From NCBI RefSeq assembly GCF_030019515.1, contig NZ_JASEEQ010000001.1, forward strand, positions 1 to 64,000: a DNA stretch of 64,000 bases, given 5' to 3'. The DNA comes from Nocardioides sp. Lineage in GTDB: Bacteria; Actinomycetota; Actinomycetes; Propionibacteriales; Nocardioidaceae. The notes beneath the pieces were generated by a model that saw nothing but the letters and a program-made list of their open reading frames with translations, did not search any database and was not told the origin of the DNA. Every line of letters starts with the position of its first letter. The first letter of the stretch is position 1. The translations under genes were made by a program, and so were the position numbers. Positions 1-8,892 of this stretch are shown here, in pieces.

Positions 1-1664
1 AGCCTCGATCCACCGATGAGGTTGGTCGGATGAGCGCGTCGTGAAGTGAGAATGCCCTTACGTGCTGGGAAAATCTGTCTTCTCTAGGGACCGATTTCCA
101 CCATCACGAAGGGCATCTCGTAGATGCAACTTTGCCACACGTCTCGAGCGACCTCAGCGGTCTTCGACGATCCGAATCTCGTGTCGTCTGCCGGGTTGGT
201 CCCGGTGCTCGCGCTGGCCCGCACGGCAGGTCTGCACGAACTGGCCCAGAGGCACCTGAGTGTGCCGAGCGACAAGGGCGCGAACGCCGGGCTGAAGGTC
301 ACCTCTTTGGTGGCCGGGATGACCGCGGGCGCGGACAGCATCGATGACATGGCGCTGCTTCGACACGGCGGGATGGGCAAGGTCTTCGCAGGCGCCTACG
401 CGCCCTCGACGCTGGGTTCGTTCCTGCGGGCGTTCACCTTCGGCCACGTCCGCCAGCTCGACGCGGTCGCCGCCCGGTTCCTGACCGGCCTGGCTGCTCA
501 GGCCCCGCTGGTCGTCTCTACTCCTGGCTCCGCTGAGCGGGTGATGCTCGACATCGACGACACCATCATCGAGGTCCACGGCTATGCCAAGCAGGGCTCG
601 GGCTACGGCTACTCCGGCGTGCGTGGACTCAACGCTCTCCTCGCCACGGTGTCCACCAGCCAGTCGGCGCCGGTGGTCGTGGCCCAACGGCTCCGGAAGG
701 GATCGTGTGGCTCTCCGCGGGGCGCGGCCCGGCTGATCGCCGACGCATTGAATACCGTCAAGTCGCTGTCCTCAGCTACGCCGTTGGTGCGTGCCGACTC
801 CGCGTTCTACGGCCAGGCAGCCGTCCGCGCTGCGATCCGCGGTGGCGCCGATGTGTCGATCACCGTCCGGATGGATCCCAAGGTCAAGGCCGCGATCGCC
901 ACCATCGGTGACGATGCGTGGACTCCCATCGAGTACACCGACGCGGTCTTCGACGAGCAGACCCAGACCTGGGTCTCGCGCGCCGAGGTCGCCGAGATCG
1001 CGTTCACAGCGTTCACCTCGAAGAAGAAGACCGAGCAGGTCCCCGGGCGGCTCGTGGTGCGCCGGATCCCCGACCTCAACCCCAAGAGCAACCATGGCCA
1101 GGAGACGCTGTTCGACACCTGGCGCTTCCACGCGTTCTTCACCACCACCGACCCCGTTCTGGCCGACACCGTCGCTGCGGACAAGACCCATCGGGGTCAC
1201 GCGATCATCGAGCAGGTCCACGCCGACCTCAAGCACGCAGCGCTCGCGCACCTGCCCTCGGGCAAGTTCACCGCCAACGCCGCCTGGCTCGTGCTCGCGG
1301 TGATGGCGTTCAACCTGACCCGAGCCGCCGCCACCGTCACCGGCCCAGGACTCGCCAAGGCCACCACCGCAACCATCCGCCGCAAGCTGATCGCCGTGCC
1401 TGCCCGGGTTGCGTCCTCGGCGCGACGAGTGACCCTGCATCTCCCGGCGCACTGGCCCTGGGAGAGCGCCTGGAGCGACCTGTTCAACCGGGCCTGCGGA
1501 CCACCACCGGCACCGACGACCTGACCACCCCGCCGACACCGGCACGACGACCAACCTGGAACGACCTGGCAGCGAGGCCAGACGAACGGCCACGCCCCCA
1601 CACCCAAGAACTCCTCGTCAGCGACCGCGAGCAGTCAGCCCCTGATCATCGGTGGATCGAGGCT
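1..1664 (+). mobile_element. IS1380-family insertion sequence
   Basis: The first 19 bases (AGCCTCGATCCACCGATGA) are the exact reverse complement of bases 1646-1664, so these are the terminal inverted repeats. The element is 1664 bp and carries one DDE transposase gene, which fits the IS1380 family in size and layout. The left flank is outside the window, so a target duplication cannot be checked; the right flank begins TAGTGG. The window starting exactly at an IS end suggests an assembly contig boundary, which is an inference. Confidence 0.88.
124..1524 (+). CDS. IS1380-family DDE transposase
   Basis: This 466-residue transposase has the expected acidic triad. An Asp lies in DIDDTIIEVHG after about residue 140, a second Asp in VRADSAFYG near residue 222, and a Glu in RGHAIIEQVHADLKH near residue 360. 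The C-terminal part carries the usual helical region with basic residues. The frame is intact, so the element may be active. It fills almost the whole space between the two terminal repeats. The ATG at 124 was taken because it is the first in-frame start; no strong ribosome binding site is obvious there. Confidence 0.88.
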   Translation: MQLCHTSRATSAVFDDPNLVSSAGLVPVLALARTAGLHELAQRHLSVPSDKGANAGLKVTSLVAGMTAGADSIDDMALLRHGGMGKVFAGAYAPSTLGSFLRAFTFGHVRQLDAVAARFLTGLAAQAPLVVSTPGSAERVMLDIDDTIIEVHGYAKQGSGYGYSGVRGLNALLATVSTSQSAPVVVAQRLRKGSCGSPRGAARLIADALNTVKSLSSATPLVRADSAFYGQAAVRAAIRGGADVSITVRMDPKVKAAIATIGDDAWTPIEYTDAVFDEQTQTWVSRAEVAEIAFTAFTSKKKTEQVPGRLVVRRIPDLNPKSNHGQETLFDTWRFHAFFTTTDPVLADTVAADKTHRGHAIIEQVHADLKHAALAHLPSGKFTANAAWLVLAVMAFNLTRAAATVTGPGLAKATTATIRRKLIAVPARVASSARRVTLHLPAHWPWESAWSDLFNRACGPPPAPTT

Positions 1665-2412
1665 TAGTGGGACGACGGGTGAGTGGAGCCGCCCGAGACT
1701 ACGTACTCGGCTGCGGTGTGCAGTCCTGGCGGAAGCCCACGATGTTGCCGGCAAATTCGGATGTGGGACTAGACCGCGATCGTATGTGTTTTCCATTGAG
1801 ATCCAAGTACGAACTGCTGGGATTCATGTGGCTGATGGATGACGGCAACGTCTCGAGCGGTGAGATGCGGCTTGCCGTAGAGACCGCGCAGCGAATCGAA
1901 CAGTTGCTCATCTCGGATGCTCAATCCGAAGTTAGCACCGATGTCGAAGTCGAACCGCTGGTGCTTGCATTACTAGCGTCGGGGGTCGACGACCGGCGTC
2001 GAGCAGCCTCGGACCTTCGCGACATGGGGTTCTTCGCTCACGCAGCCGAGTTCAGTACCGTCGTGCTGCACGTCGAGCATGAGCAGCCACGTCGTCACGT
2101 GGACTCGACGACCAGCCTGGTCCGAAGAGCCTTGTCGGATGCGATGCGAGGCCGAACACGCGAGTCCTACGCCTACTCGGCGAAGGCGAACGAGTCCGTA
2201 CTGGTGATCGGGCACCGAGTTCCGCCCGGCGAATCAGAAGTGATGGCCATCGCCACAGGGATTCACGCTGAGATTGCACGTTCCGACCCCGCCTTCGCGC
2301 GTCTCTGTGCTCTCGGCATCGGTTCCAATGTTGGAGACCTGACCGAAGTCTCCGACGCGTTTGACCAGGCACGCGTTGCGGCTCGCATGGCCCGAGACCT
2401 CAATCAGGAGGT
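1665..2412 (+). pseudogene. PucR/CdaR-type transcriptional regulator, internal fragment
   Basis: The reading frame entering from the IS encodes about 250 residues without a plausible start of its own. The motif FPLRSKYELLGFMWLMDD followed by a helix resembles the GAF-like segment of PucR/CdaR regulators, and ALLASGVDDRRRAASDLRDMGF resembles the start of their GGDEF-like segment. The frame runs to about ARMARDL. It then enters the antisense of an acyl-CoA dehydrogenase, so the C-terminal helix-turn-helix is missing. The gene is therefore broken at the 5' side by the IS end and at the 3' side by a deletion or recombination junction near 2412-2427. The family call rests on pattern recognition only. 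Confidence 0.6.
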
Positions 2413-2426
2413 CTCCTCCTGGAGGA

Positions 2427-3055
2427 ACCTCCCGGGTCGGGGAGCCCTGGATGCCGAGCTTCTTCTCCTTGGCGCCGAAGGAGACGCCCTCGTCGGACTT
2501 CTCGACCACGAACGCCGAGATGCCCTTGGACCGCTTGTCGGGGTCGGTGACCGCCATGACGGTGTAGTACTCGGAGACCTCGGCGTTGGTGATCCACCGC
2601 TTGACGCCGTTGAGGACCCAGTGATCACCGTCGCGGACGGACTTGGTCTTCATGCTCACCGCGTCCCAGCCGGCGTCCGGCTCGGAGAGGCAGTAGGAGA
2701 AGCCGCCCTCACCGGCGGCGAGCTTGCCGAGGTACTTCTTCTTCAGGTCCTCGTCACCGGCGATCTGCACCGGGAGCGAGCCCAGCTTGTTGACCGCCGG
2801 GATCAGCGAGGACGACACGCACGCGCGGGCGACCTCCTCGATCACCAGCACGGTCGCGAGGGCGTCGGCACCGGCGCCGCCGTACTCCTCCGGCACGTGC
2901 GGGGCGTGGAAGTCGGCCGCCTCCTGGGGGTAGCGGGCGTTCTCGTCGACGTCGGCGGCGTACGGCGCGACCTTGGCGTCACACACCGCCCGCACCGCCT
3001 CGCGGATCGCCTGGTGTTCCTCCGAGAGGGCGTACATCGGGAAGTCGGAGCTCAT
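2427..3055 (-). pseudogene. Acyl-CoA dehydrogenase, C-terminally truncated
   Basis: The first 210 residues are a convincing acyl-CoA dehydrogenase: the N-terminal helical domain (YALSEEHQAIREAVRA) and the FAD-binding middle domain with YCLSEPDAGWDAVSMKT, WVLNGVKRWITNAE and LGIQGSPTREV. A family member has about 380 residues. After TREV, where the next strand should begin, the frame continues as unrelated antisense of the regulator fragment. The whole C-terminal helical domain, including the catalytic Glu, is lost, so the protein should be inactive. It starts 10 bases from the end of the hydroxyacyl-CoA dehydrogenase gene and was the last gene of that operon. Confidence 0.82.
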
Positions 3056-3065
3056 CTGTGTCCTT

Positions 3066-3914
3066 CTAGTAGGTGTAGAAGCCGCGGCCGGACTTGCGAC
3101 CGAGCAGGCCGGCGTCGACCATCCGGGCCAGCAGGGGTGGAGCAGCGTAGAGCGGTTCCTTGAACTCGCCGTACAGGGACTCGGCCACTGCCTTCGTGGT
3201 GTCCAGCCCGATCAGGTCCGCCAACGCGAGGGGGCCCTGGGGATGGGCCGCGCCGAGGACCAGGCCCCGGTCGATGTCCTCGGCGGTCGCAAAGCCGGAC
3301 TCGAGCATCCGGATCGCGGAGAGCACGAAGGGGATGAGCAGAGCGTTCACCACGAATCCGGCACGGTCCTGACAATCGATCGCCTGCTTGGACAGGGACC
3401 CTTCGACAAACGTTCGTGCCCTGTCGGTCGTATCGGGAGAGGTGAGCAGGGAGGGAACCAGCTCCACCAGCTGAAGTACCGGCACCGGGTTGAAGAAGTG
3501 GATGCCGATGACCTTCTCCGGCCGGGATGTCACGACCCCGAGCTTCATGATCGGGAACGACGACGTGTTCGACGCCAAGATCGCCTCCGGGTCGGCCACG
3601 ATGCGATCGAGCTCGGCGAAGAGAGAAGCTTTCGCGGACTCGTCCTCGACGATCGCCTCCACGACCAGCTGACGGTCTGACAGCTCCTCGAGATCAGCCA
3701 CGACCCGGATCCGGGCGAGCGCCGCCTCAGCGGAGTCGATCCTCCCCTTCGCCGCGGCGCGCTCCAGAGACTTGCGGAGCCGATCCCGCCCGGCGGTGGC
3801 CGCTGCCTCGGTGGACTCAGCGACCACGACGTCCAGCCCCTCGCGCGCGCACACCTCCGCAATGCCCGCGCCCATCAGGCCGCAGCCGACGACTCCTACC
3901 TTCGTGACAGTCAT
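3066..3914 (-). CDS. 3-hydroxyacyl-CoA (3-hydroxybutyryl-CoA) dehydrogenase
   Basis: This 282-residue cytosolic enzyme should oxidise 3-hydroxyacyl-CoA to 3-oxoacyl-CoA with NAD. It has the N-terminal dinucleotide fold VGVVGCGLMGAGIAEV and the active-site region ASNTSSFPI followed by GIHFFNPVPVLQLVELV, which contains the catalytic His. The C-terminal dimer domain ends GLLGRKSGRGFYTY, as is typical of the family. The start at 3914 was chosen because GAGGAG lies just upstream; a longer frame to 3944 has no better signal. The start overlaps the end of the BtuF-like gene (3911), so the two are probably translationally coupled. In this operon it likely serves branched-chain or short-chain acyl-CoA oxidation. 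Confidence 0.88.
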   Translation of the reverse strand: MTVTKVGVVGCGLMGAGIAEVCAREGLDVVVAESTEAAATAGRDRLRKSLERAAAKGRIDSAEAALARIRVVADLEELSDRQLVVEAIVEDESAKASLFAELDRIVADPEAILASNTSSFPIMKLGVVTSRPEKVIGIHFFNPVPVLQLVELVPSLLTSPDTTDRARTFVEGSLSKQAIDCQDRAGFVVNALLIPFVLSAIRMLESGFATAEDIDRGLVLGAAHPQGPLALADLIGLDTTKAVAESLYGEFKEPLYAAPPLLARMVDAGLLGRKSGRGFYTY

Positions 3915-4675
3915 GGGTTTCTCCTCGTGTCTTGATCGGCGCACATCTCGTGGGCCTTGATCAGTGATGGGCCGTACCAGGTGAGCAACCGGCCGCTGAC
4001 GAGCCGGGTCGGGGTTCGGCTGAACGCCTCAGGTCCGTTGCCGCGGGTGAACTCGTAAGGCTCGTCGGGCAGCAGCACGAGGTCGGCCCCGGACTTGTCG
4101 ATGTCGGCCACGTCGACGTGTGGGTAGCGGTCGGGGTGTTCGTCGTAGACGTTGCGCAGGCCGAGACGCCGTACGAGGTCGCCGGTGAAGGTGCGGCTCC
4201 CGACGACCATCCAGGGGTCGCGCCAGATCGGGATGGCGACGGTGTGTATGGGGTCGGGCAAGGGACCGCACCACAGGTCGCGGGCTTGGGCGAGCCAGTC
4301 GGGCCGCGGCCAGGTCAGTGCCTCGTCGAAGAGCCGCTCCAGCGATCCGATGGCCTGGGGCACGGTCTCGATGTCGGTGACCCACACGGGCACGCCGGAG
4401 GCGCGGAGACGGCGTACGTCGAGTTCGCGGTTCTCCTCCTTGTTGGCGACGACGAGGTCCGGCACGAGACGCACGATGGCGTCGCGGTCGGGGTTCTTGG
4501 TGCCTCGGACCCGGGCCACCTCGAGAGCTGGTGGGTGGGTGCACCACTCCGTTGCACCGACGACCGCCGCGGGGCGGACCGAGGCCAGGGCTTCGGTGAT
4601 CGAGGGCACGAGTGAGACCACCCGTTGGGCGGGTCCGTCGCCCTGGTGGGGATGACCGAGGTCGTCGCGGGTCAT
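3911..4675 (-). CDS. BtuF-like helical-backbone metal receptor without signal peptide
   Basis: The 254-residue protein has the two-lobed fold of vitamin B12 or siderophore binding proteins: RVVSLVPSITEAL at the N-terminus, VGATEWCTHPP, then LVPDLVVANKEENRELDVRRL, and a second lobe after about residue 145. Classical BtuF is exported, but no signal peptide or lipobox is present here, so the protein should be cytosolic. It overlaps the stop of icmF by four bases (ATGA) and is followed by a hydroxyacyl-CoA dehydrogenase. Being coupled to a B12-dependent mutase suggests a cobalamin-handling role, which is an inference. It could also be a degenerate paralogue. Confidence 0.72.
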   Translation of the reverse strand: MTRDDLGHPHQGDGPAQRVVSLVPSITEALASVRPAAVVGATEWCTHPPALEVARVRGTKNPDRDAIVRLVPDLVVANKEENRELDVRRLRASGVPVWVTDIETVPQAIGSLERLFDEALTWPRPDWLAQARDLWCGPLPDPIHTVAIPIWRDPWMVVGSRTFTGDLVRRLGLRNVYDEHPDRYPHVDVADIDKSGADLVLLPDEPYEFTRGNGPEAFSRTPTRLVSGRLLTWYGPSLIKAHEMCADQDTRRNP

Positions 4676-7600
4676 ACGTTGCGTCTGTACTGGCCGCCGA
4701 CCTCGAAGAAGGCCTCGGTCACCTCGCCGAGCGAGCAGACCCGGGCGGCGTCCATGAGCACCGCGAACACGTTGTCGCCGGCGGTCGCGGCCTGCTTGAG
4801 CCGGGCGATCGCGGCGGCGCTTTCGTCGGTGTGCTCGGCCTGGAACCCGCGGACCCGGTCGAGCTGGGACTCCTTCTCCGCGTCGGTGGCCCGGGCGAGC
4901 TCGATATGTACGGGGGCGCCACCATCGGTGTCGGGCTTGCGGAACGTGTTGACGCCGATGATGGGCAGCGAGCCGTCGTGCTTGCGGTGCTCGTAGAGCA
5001 TCGACTCATCCTGGATCCGGCCACGCTGGTAGCCGGTCTCCATGGCGCCGAGGACGCCACCGCGTTCGTTGATGGCGTCGAACTCGGCGAGCACGGCTGT
5101 CTCGACGAGGTCGGTGAGCTCGTCGATGATGAACGAGCCCTGGAGCGGGTTCTCGTTCATGGCCAGGCCCCACTCGCGGTTGATGATCATCTGGATCGCG
5201 AGCGCCCGGCGCACCGACTCCTCGCCGGGGGTGGTGACGGCCTCGTCGTAGGCGTTGGTGTGCAGCGAGTTGGCGTTGTCGTAGATCGCGATCAGCGCCT
5301 GCAGGGTGGTACGGATGTCGTTGAAGTCCATCTCCTGCGCGTGCAGGGACCGTCCGCTGGTCTGGACGTGGTACTTCAGCTTCTGGGAGCGCTCGCCGGC
5401 GCCGTACTTCTCCTTCATTGCCACCGCCCAGATCCGGCGCGCGACCCGGCCGATCACGGAGTACTCGGGGTCCATGCCGTTGGAGAAGAAGAAGGACAAG
5501 TTGGGGGCGAAGTCGTCGATGTCCATGCCGCGGGCGAGGTAGGCCTCGACGTAGGTGAACCCGTTGGCGAGGGTGAACGCGAGCTGGCTGATGGGGTTCG
5601 CCCCGGCCTCGGCGATGTGGTAGCCCGAGATGGACACCGAGTAGAAGTTGCGGACCTTCTGGGCGATGAACCACTCCTGGATGTCGGCCATCATCCGCAG
5701 CGAGAACTCGGTGGAGAACAGGCAGGTGTTCTGGCCCTGGTCCTCCTTGAGGATGTCGGCCTGCACCGTGCCGCGGACGTTGGCCAGGGCGTACGCCGCG
5801 AGCCCGGCGTGCTCGCTCGCGTTGGGGTCCCGGTCGTGCTCGGCACGGAACCTCTCCACCTGCTGGTCGATGACGGTGTTGAGGAAGAACGCCAGCACGG
5901 TCGGGGCCGGGCCGTTGATGGTCATCGACACGCTGGTGGTCGGGGAGACCAGGTCGAAGCCGTCGTAGAGCGCCTTCATGTCGTCAAGCGTCGCCACCGA
6001 GACGCCGGAGGTGCCGACCTTGCCGTAGACGTCGGGGCGGGGGTCGGGGTCGCGGCCGTAGAGGGTCACGGAGTCGAACGCGGTGGAGAGACGCTTGGCG
6101 TCGCCGTCGGCCGAGAGCAGCTTGAACCGGCGGTTGGTGCGGAACGGGTCGCCCTCGCCGGCGAACATCCGGGCGGGGTCCTCCCCGTCGCGCTTGAACG
6201 GGAACACCCCGGCGGTGAAGGGGAAGAAGCCCGGGAGGTTCTCGCGGCGCCAGAAGCGCACCAGCTCACCGTGATCGGTGAAGCGGGGGAGCGAGACGCG
6301 GGGGATCTTGTTGCCCGACAGGGACTCGCGGGTCAGCTCGGTGCGCAGCTCCCTGTCGCGGACCTTCACCACCAGCTCGTCGCCGGAGTAGGACTCCACG
6401 ACTGCCGGCCACGCCCGGAGCTGGTCGGCGACCTCGCGGGGCAACTCCTTGCTCGCCCTATCCAGCAGCGCGGGTACGTCGCCGTGATCGCCGTCCGCGA
6501 GCTCCTCGCTGACGGCGCTGAGGCGCTGCACCCGGCGGGCCGCCTCGGCCAGCTCCTCGGTGCGGGCGTGGTAGCCGCGGACGGTCTCGGTGATCTCCGC
6601 GAGGTAGCGCACCCGGTCGCTGGGCACGACCTGGCGGATGCCGGAGGAGTGGCGGACGTCGACCACGGGCAGCGTGCCCTCGGTCGTCTCGAGGCCGGCT
6701 CCGGCCAGCAGCTCGCGCAGGTGCTGGTAGAGCGCGGTGACGCCGTCGTCGTTGAAGGTGGCCGCCGAGGTGCCGAAGACCGGCATGTCGATCGGCTGCT
6801 TGCCGAACGCCTGGCGGTTGCGGACCAGCTGACGGCCGACGTCGCGCAGCGCGTCCTTGGCGCCGCGGCGCTCGAACTTGTTGATCGCGACGATGTCGGC
6901 GAAGTCGAGCATGTCGATCTTCTCCAGCTGCGAGGCCGCGCCGAACTCGGGTGTCATCACGTACATCGAGGTGTCGACGAAGGGCACGATCGCTGCGTCT
7001 CCCTGGCCGATGCCGGGAGTCTCGACGATCACGAGGTCGAACCCGGCGGCCTTCACGACGTCGATCACGTCGGCGAGGTGCTCGGGCAGCTCGTGGGCCC
7101 CGCGGGTGGCGAGGCTGCGGAAGAAGACGCGGTCCCTGTCGAGGGAGTTCATCCGGATCCGGTCACCCAATAGCGCTCCGCCGCCCTTGCGGCGGGTCGG
7201 GTCGACCGCGATGACCGCGATCCGGAGCTTGTCCTGCTGGTCGACCCGGAACCGGCGGACCAGCTCGTCGGTGAGGCTCGACTTGCCGGACCCGCCGGTG
7301 CCGGTGATCCCCAGCACCGGGGTGGCCCGGCCGACGTTCGCGGCGCGTAGCGAGTCGAGCACCTCGGCCGGGAGCTGACCCTGTTCGGCGGCGGTGATCG
7401 CGCGGGTGATCGCGAACCGGTCGCCGCTGATCACCTGGTCGGCGGCGACCTGTCGGGTGGACCAGAGGTCGAAGTCGCAGTCCTTCACGACAGAGTTGAT
7501 CATCCCGACCAGACCCATCCGCTGCCCGTCCTCGGGCGAGAAGATGGTGACCCCCGAGGCTCGGAGTCGGTCGATCTCGTCGCGCACGATCACACCACCA

Positions 7601-7896
7601 CCGCCGCCGACCACCTTCACGTGGTCCGCGCCCGCGGCGCGCAGCGACTCCACGAGGTACTCGAAGTACTCGATGTGACCGCCCTGGTAGGAGGAGACCG
7701 CGACGCCCTGCGCGTCCTCCTCGAGCGCCGCGTCCACGACCTCCTGGACCGACCGGTTGTGCCCCAGGTGGACGACCTCGCAGCCCTGGGACTGGAAGAT
7801 CCGCCGCATGATGTTGATCGAGGCGTCGTGGCCGTCGAACAGGCTCGAGGCGGTGACGAGGCGGACCGGGTGGACGGGGGTGTGGAGGTCAGGCAT
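4672..7896 (-). CDS. icmF: Fused isobutyryl-CoA mutase IcmF
   Basis: This 1074-residue protein has the three-part layout of IcmF. At the N-terminus is a B12-binding domain with DGHDASINIM (His23 would be the lower axial cobalt ligand). Next is a MeaI-type G-protein chaperone with P-loop GITGTGGSGKSS (about 197-207) and VETPGIGQGD. The C-terminal mutase barrel contains PDVYGKVGTSGVS and HVQTSGRSLHAQEMDFNDI. It interconverts isobutyryl-CoA and n-butyryl-CoA, linking valine or isobutyrate breakdown to straight-chain beta-oxidation. Related fused mutases act on pivalyl- or isovaleryl-CoA, so the exact substrate is not certain. A perfect 14-bp palindrome lies 21 bases upstream of the start. Confidence 0.93.
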   Translation of the reverse strand: MPDLHTPVHPVRLVTASSLFDGHDASINIMRRIFQSQGCEVVHLGHNRSVQEVVDAALEEDAQGVAVSSYQGGHIEYFEYLVESLRAAGADHVKVVGGGGGVIVRDEIDRLRASGVTIFSPEDGQRMGLVGMINSVVKDCDFDLWSTRQVAADQVISGDRFAITRAITAAEQGQLPAEVLDSLRAANVGRATPVLGITGTGGSGKSSLTDELVRRFRVDQQDKLRIAVIAVDPTRRKGGGALLGDRIRMNSLDRDRVFFRSLATRGAHELPEHLADVIDVVKAAGFDLVIVETPGIGQGDAAIVPFVDTSMYVMTPEFGAASQLEKIDMLDFADIVAINKFERRGAKDALRDVGRQLVRNRQAFGKQPIDMPVFGTSAATFNDDGVTALYQHLRELLAGAGLETTEGTLPVVDVRHSSGIRQVVPSDRVRYLAEITETVRGYHARTEELAEAARRVQRLSAVSEELADGDHGDVPALLDRASKELPREVADQLRAWPAVVESYSGDELVVKVRDRELRTELTRESLSGNKIPRVSLPRFTDHGELVRFWRRENLPGFFPFTAGVFPFKRDGEDPARMFAGEGDPFRTNRRFKLLSADGDAKRLSTAFDSVTLYGRDPDPRPDVYGKVGTSGVSVATLDDMKALYDGFDLVSPTTSVSMTINGPAPTVLAFFLNTVIDQQVERFRAEHDRDPNASEHAGLAAYALANVRGTVQADILKEDQGQNTCLFSTEFSLRMMADIQEWFIAQKVRNFYSVSISGYHIAEAGANPISQLAFTLANGFTYVEAYLARGMDIDDFAPNLSFFFSNGMDPEYSVIGRVARRIWAVAMKEKYGAGERSQKLKYHVQTSGRSLHAQEMDFNDIRTTLQALIAIYDNANSLHTNAYDEAVTTPGEESVRRALAIQMIINREWGLAMNENPLQGSFIIDELTDLVETAVLAEFDAINERGGVLGAMETGYQRGRIQDESMLYEHRKHDGSLPIIGVNTFRKPDTDGGAPVHIELARATDAEKESQLDRVRGFQAEHTDESAAAIARLKQAATAGDNVFAVLMDAARVCSLGEVTEAFFEVGGQYRRNV

Positions 7897-7916
7897 GGAA
7901 CCCTCAGATCGAGATG

Positions 7917-7955
7917 GTTGGACGTCCTAGCATTCTAGATACTAGGACGTCCAAC
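7917..7955. promoter_or_regulatory. Palindromic operator upstream of icmF
   Basis: Bases 7917-7930 (GTTGGACGTCCTAG) and 7942-7955 (CTAGGACGTCCAAC) form a perfect 14-bp inverted repeat with an 11-base spacer. The right half continues on the minus strand as TTGGACGTCCTAGTATC, which recurs with one change at 8504-8520 before marR. The site lies 21 bases before the icmF start, between marR and icmF. A MarR-type dimer is the obvious binder. Confidence 0.8.
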
Positions 7956-7970
7956 TAAATGAGGAAAGTC

Positions 7971-8480
7971 CTACGCTTCGGTAACCACGTCGCCGGCCGC
8001 CACCCGCAGCCGCGCCAGCAGGCCGGTGAGCTCGACCGTCTCGGCCTGCGCGAGTCCGGGGCTGTCGAACACGTCCCTGTTCAAGCCCTCGGTGGCGAGC
8101 TGCGCGACGTCGTGACCGCGGCTGGTGATCGAGGCGAGCACGACCCGCCGGTCCGTCTCGGGTCGGGAGCGTTGGACGAAGCCCTGGCGCTCCAGCCGCG
8201 CGACCGCGCTGGTCACGCTGGTGGGATGCACCTGGAGCAGCGAGCCCAGGCGAGTCATCGGCATGGCCCCAGCCGACGAGAACGACAGGAGCATGAGGAC
8301 CTCGTACCTAGCGAAGGACAGGTCCAGTGGCCGCAGGACAGCGTTGATCCGCTCCATGAGCAGCTGCTGGACGCGGAAGATCGAGGTCACCATCGCCATC
8401 CCGTCGGCGGCGTCACTCCAGCCGTGTTTGGCCCATTGACTCCGGGCCTCACGGATCGGGTCGCGCTCTCGATCGCTCAT
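7971..8480 (-). CDS. MarR-family transcriptional regulator
   Basis: This 169-residue regulator has the MarR layout: dimerisation helices at both ends and a central winged helix with FARYEVLMLLSF, then MTRLGSLLQVHPTSVTSAVARLERQGFVQRSRPETDRRVVLASIT. The wing DRR motif is present. The start at 8480 (MSDRERD) was preferred to 8528 because the operator-like sequence at 8504-8520 would otherwise fall inside the coding region. It sits directly upstream of icmF on the same strand with a strong palindrome in between, so it probably represses itself and the icmF operon. An acyl-CoA ligand would suit the context but is not shown by the sequence. Confidence 0.86.
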   Translation of the reverse strand: MSDRERDPIREARSQWAKHGWSDAADGMAMVTSIFRVQQLLMERINAVLRPLDLSFARYEVLMLLSFSSAGAMPMTRLGSLLQVHPTSVTSAVARLERQGFVQRSRPETDRRVVLASITSRGHDVAQLATEGLNRDVFDSPGLAQAETVELTGLLARLRVAAGDVVTEA

Positions 8481-8503
8481 GGGGACAGCGTAGTGAAACT
8501 TAC

Positions 8504-8520
8504 TTGGACATCCTAGTATC
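8504..8520 (+). promoter_or_regulatory. Second copy of the icmF operator half, before marR
   Basis: TTGGACATCCTAGTATC matches 16 of 17 bases of the site at 7938-7954 on the opposite strand. It lies 24 bases upstream of marR and just before the divergent thiolase remnant at 8534, so it would have controlled both directions. Confidence 0.68.
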
Positions 8521-8533
8521 GAGGCCATCAGTG

Positions 8534-8742
8534 ATGAGCGGATCGTTGTTCGTGGACGGGGCGCGGACCCCGGTGGGCAGCTTCGGGGGAGTCTTCAAGG
8601 ACCTGCCGGGCCATGCGCGATCGCCGCGCGCGCCGCGCTGGAGCGGTCCGGCGTCGCGGCGGCAAACATAGAAAAGTCGTGATGGGCTGTATCGGCCAGG
8701 TGGGCCGACGCCTACAACGCCCGCCGGGTCGCGATCGGGGCC
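8534..8742 (+). pseudogene. Thiolase N-terminal remnant with frameshifts
   Basis: The first frame reads [19 protein letters not shown] followed by VFKDLPGH, a typical thiolase N-terminus. It then breaks, and the reading resumes in another frame as [20 protein letters not shown]. After a further one-base slip it continues as [10 protein letters not shown] and then [13 protein letters not shown]. All of this aligns with the first 70 or so residues of an acetyl-CoA acetyltransferase of about 390. At least three frameshifts or small deletions separate the pieces, and the active-site cysteine region is not reached. It is divergent from marR and shares its operator region. Confidence 0.75.
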
Positions 8743-8892
8743 GGGTCATGGACACGCCGCTGGCCGAGTCCGGGATCGTCGGCACCGCAATCGGGCTGGC
8801 GCTGCGCGGTTACCGTCCCGTCTGCGGGATTCAGTTCGATGGATTCGTCTATCCGGCCTTCGACCAGGTCGTTAGCCAGCTCGCCAAGATGC
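8742..8892 (+). pseudogene. 2-oxoacid dehydrogenase E1-beta fragment
   Basis: The reading [20 protein letters not shown] continuing [20 protein letters not shown] and [10 protein letters not shown] is the transketolase-like core of branched-chain 2-oxoacid dehydrogenase E1-beta, about 50 of 325 residues. Neither end of the gene is present. It is joined directly to the thiolase piece at about 8742 and to an E2 piece at about 8893, so two deletions must have occurred. In intact operons E1-beta precedes E2, and that order is kept here. Confidence 0.78.

Noticed and set aside
4612-7173. Long plus-strand open frame of 853 residues opposite icmF
   Set aside because: It is the high-GC antisense shadow of a clearly conserved gene and its translation is low-complexity Val/Gly/Leu/Asp.
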